Below the pieces are notes generated by a model. It ran no database searches and was not told the DNA's origin. It saw nothing but the letters and a program-made list of their open reading frames with translations. A stretch of 32,169 nucleotides of DNA from positions 1 to 32,169 of the forward strand of contig JADFXD010000031.1 of NCBI GenBank assembly GCA_015233725.1, given 5' to 3'. Shown here piece after piece: positions 32,123 to 32,169 of this stretch; positions within the stretch are counted from its first letter, which is position 1; each line of letters opens with the position of its first letter. The stretch comes from Nitrospirota bacterium. Lineage in GTDB: Bacteria > Nitrospirota > Thermodesulfovibrionia > Thermodesulfovibrionales > Magnetobacteriaceae. A program made the position numbers and the translations under genes.

Positions 32123-32169
32123 TCAAGGTGATATTTTGAGTATTTTGTAGTCTGCTTACTCTTACCGCT

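Overview
The window looks like a chromosomal contig from a free-living, motile Gram-negative bacterium of moderate GC. The evidence is dense coding, the thrS-infC-rpmI-rplT-pheS-pheT block, two chemoreceptors, exported FG-GAP/BACON proteins, and many structured intergenic repeats. The flavour resembles deep-branching Nitrospirota such as the magnetotactic Magnetobacterium group. That placement is inference from impression, not from a marker comparison. I see no rRNA, tRNA, insertion sequence, prophage or CRISPR array.

Layout. (1) 1-5.3 kb: a large multidomain glycosyltransferase (+) converges on a two-gene minus-strand unit, a YggS-type PLP protein followed by a PepT-like M20 peptidase. (2) 5.3-7.0 kb: an AT-rich accessory patch holds a DNA methyltransferase, an unknown 149-aa gene, and a truncated second copy of the yggS 5' end. 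(3) 7.0-12.1 kb (-): a sensor histidine kinase, an FmdB zinc ribbon, and a long exported DUF1566/BACON/FG-GAP protein split by one extra base. (4) 12.1-13.6 kb (+): two small coiled-coil membrane proteins. (5) 13.7-20.6 kb (+): the translation block. It has a TTG-started thrS, an infC whose only well-placed start is ATA, and a pheT that lacks the usual tRNA-binding domain and carries an in-frame intergenic-type repeat. (6) 20.6-23.2 kb (+): a DUF6398 protein with a Lys-Pro linker, then a GT4 glycosyltransferase preceded by an overlapping 7-codon ORF. (7) 23.2-27.3 kb (-): two methyl-accepting chemotaxis proteins, the larger with a recent 273-bp tandem internal duplication. (8) 27.5-30.6 kb (+): a GspC/PilP-like protein, a DEAD-box RNA helicase, and a higBA toxin-antitoxin pair sandwiched between two near-identical 141-bp copies of the helicase 3' end, followed by a HEPN gene remnant. 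(9) 31.2-32.1 kb (+): a second exported FG-GAP repeat protein.

Three themes stand out. First, two repeat families. Family A has at least nine intergenic copies; in four of them a 9-bp stem varies in sequence but stays fully paired. Family B has 27- and 51-nt units (both multiples of three), found between genes and also read through inside pheT. Second, accessory genes (the methyltransferase and the toxin-antitoxin) each lie beside a partial duplicate of the neighbouring housekeeping gene, which suggests acquisition by recombination with host-gene fragments. Third, unusual translation starts: ATA for infC, TTG for thrS, and several TATAAT-like boxes so close to the start codon that leaderless mRNAs are expected.
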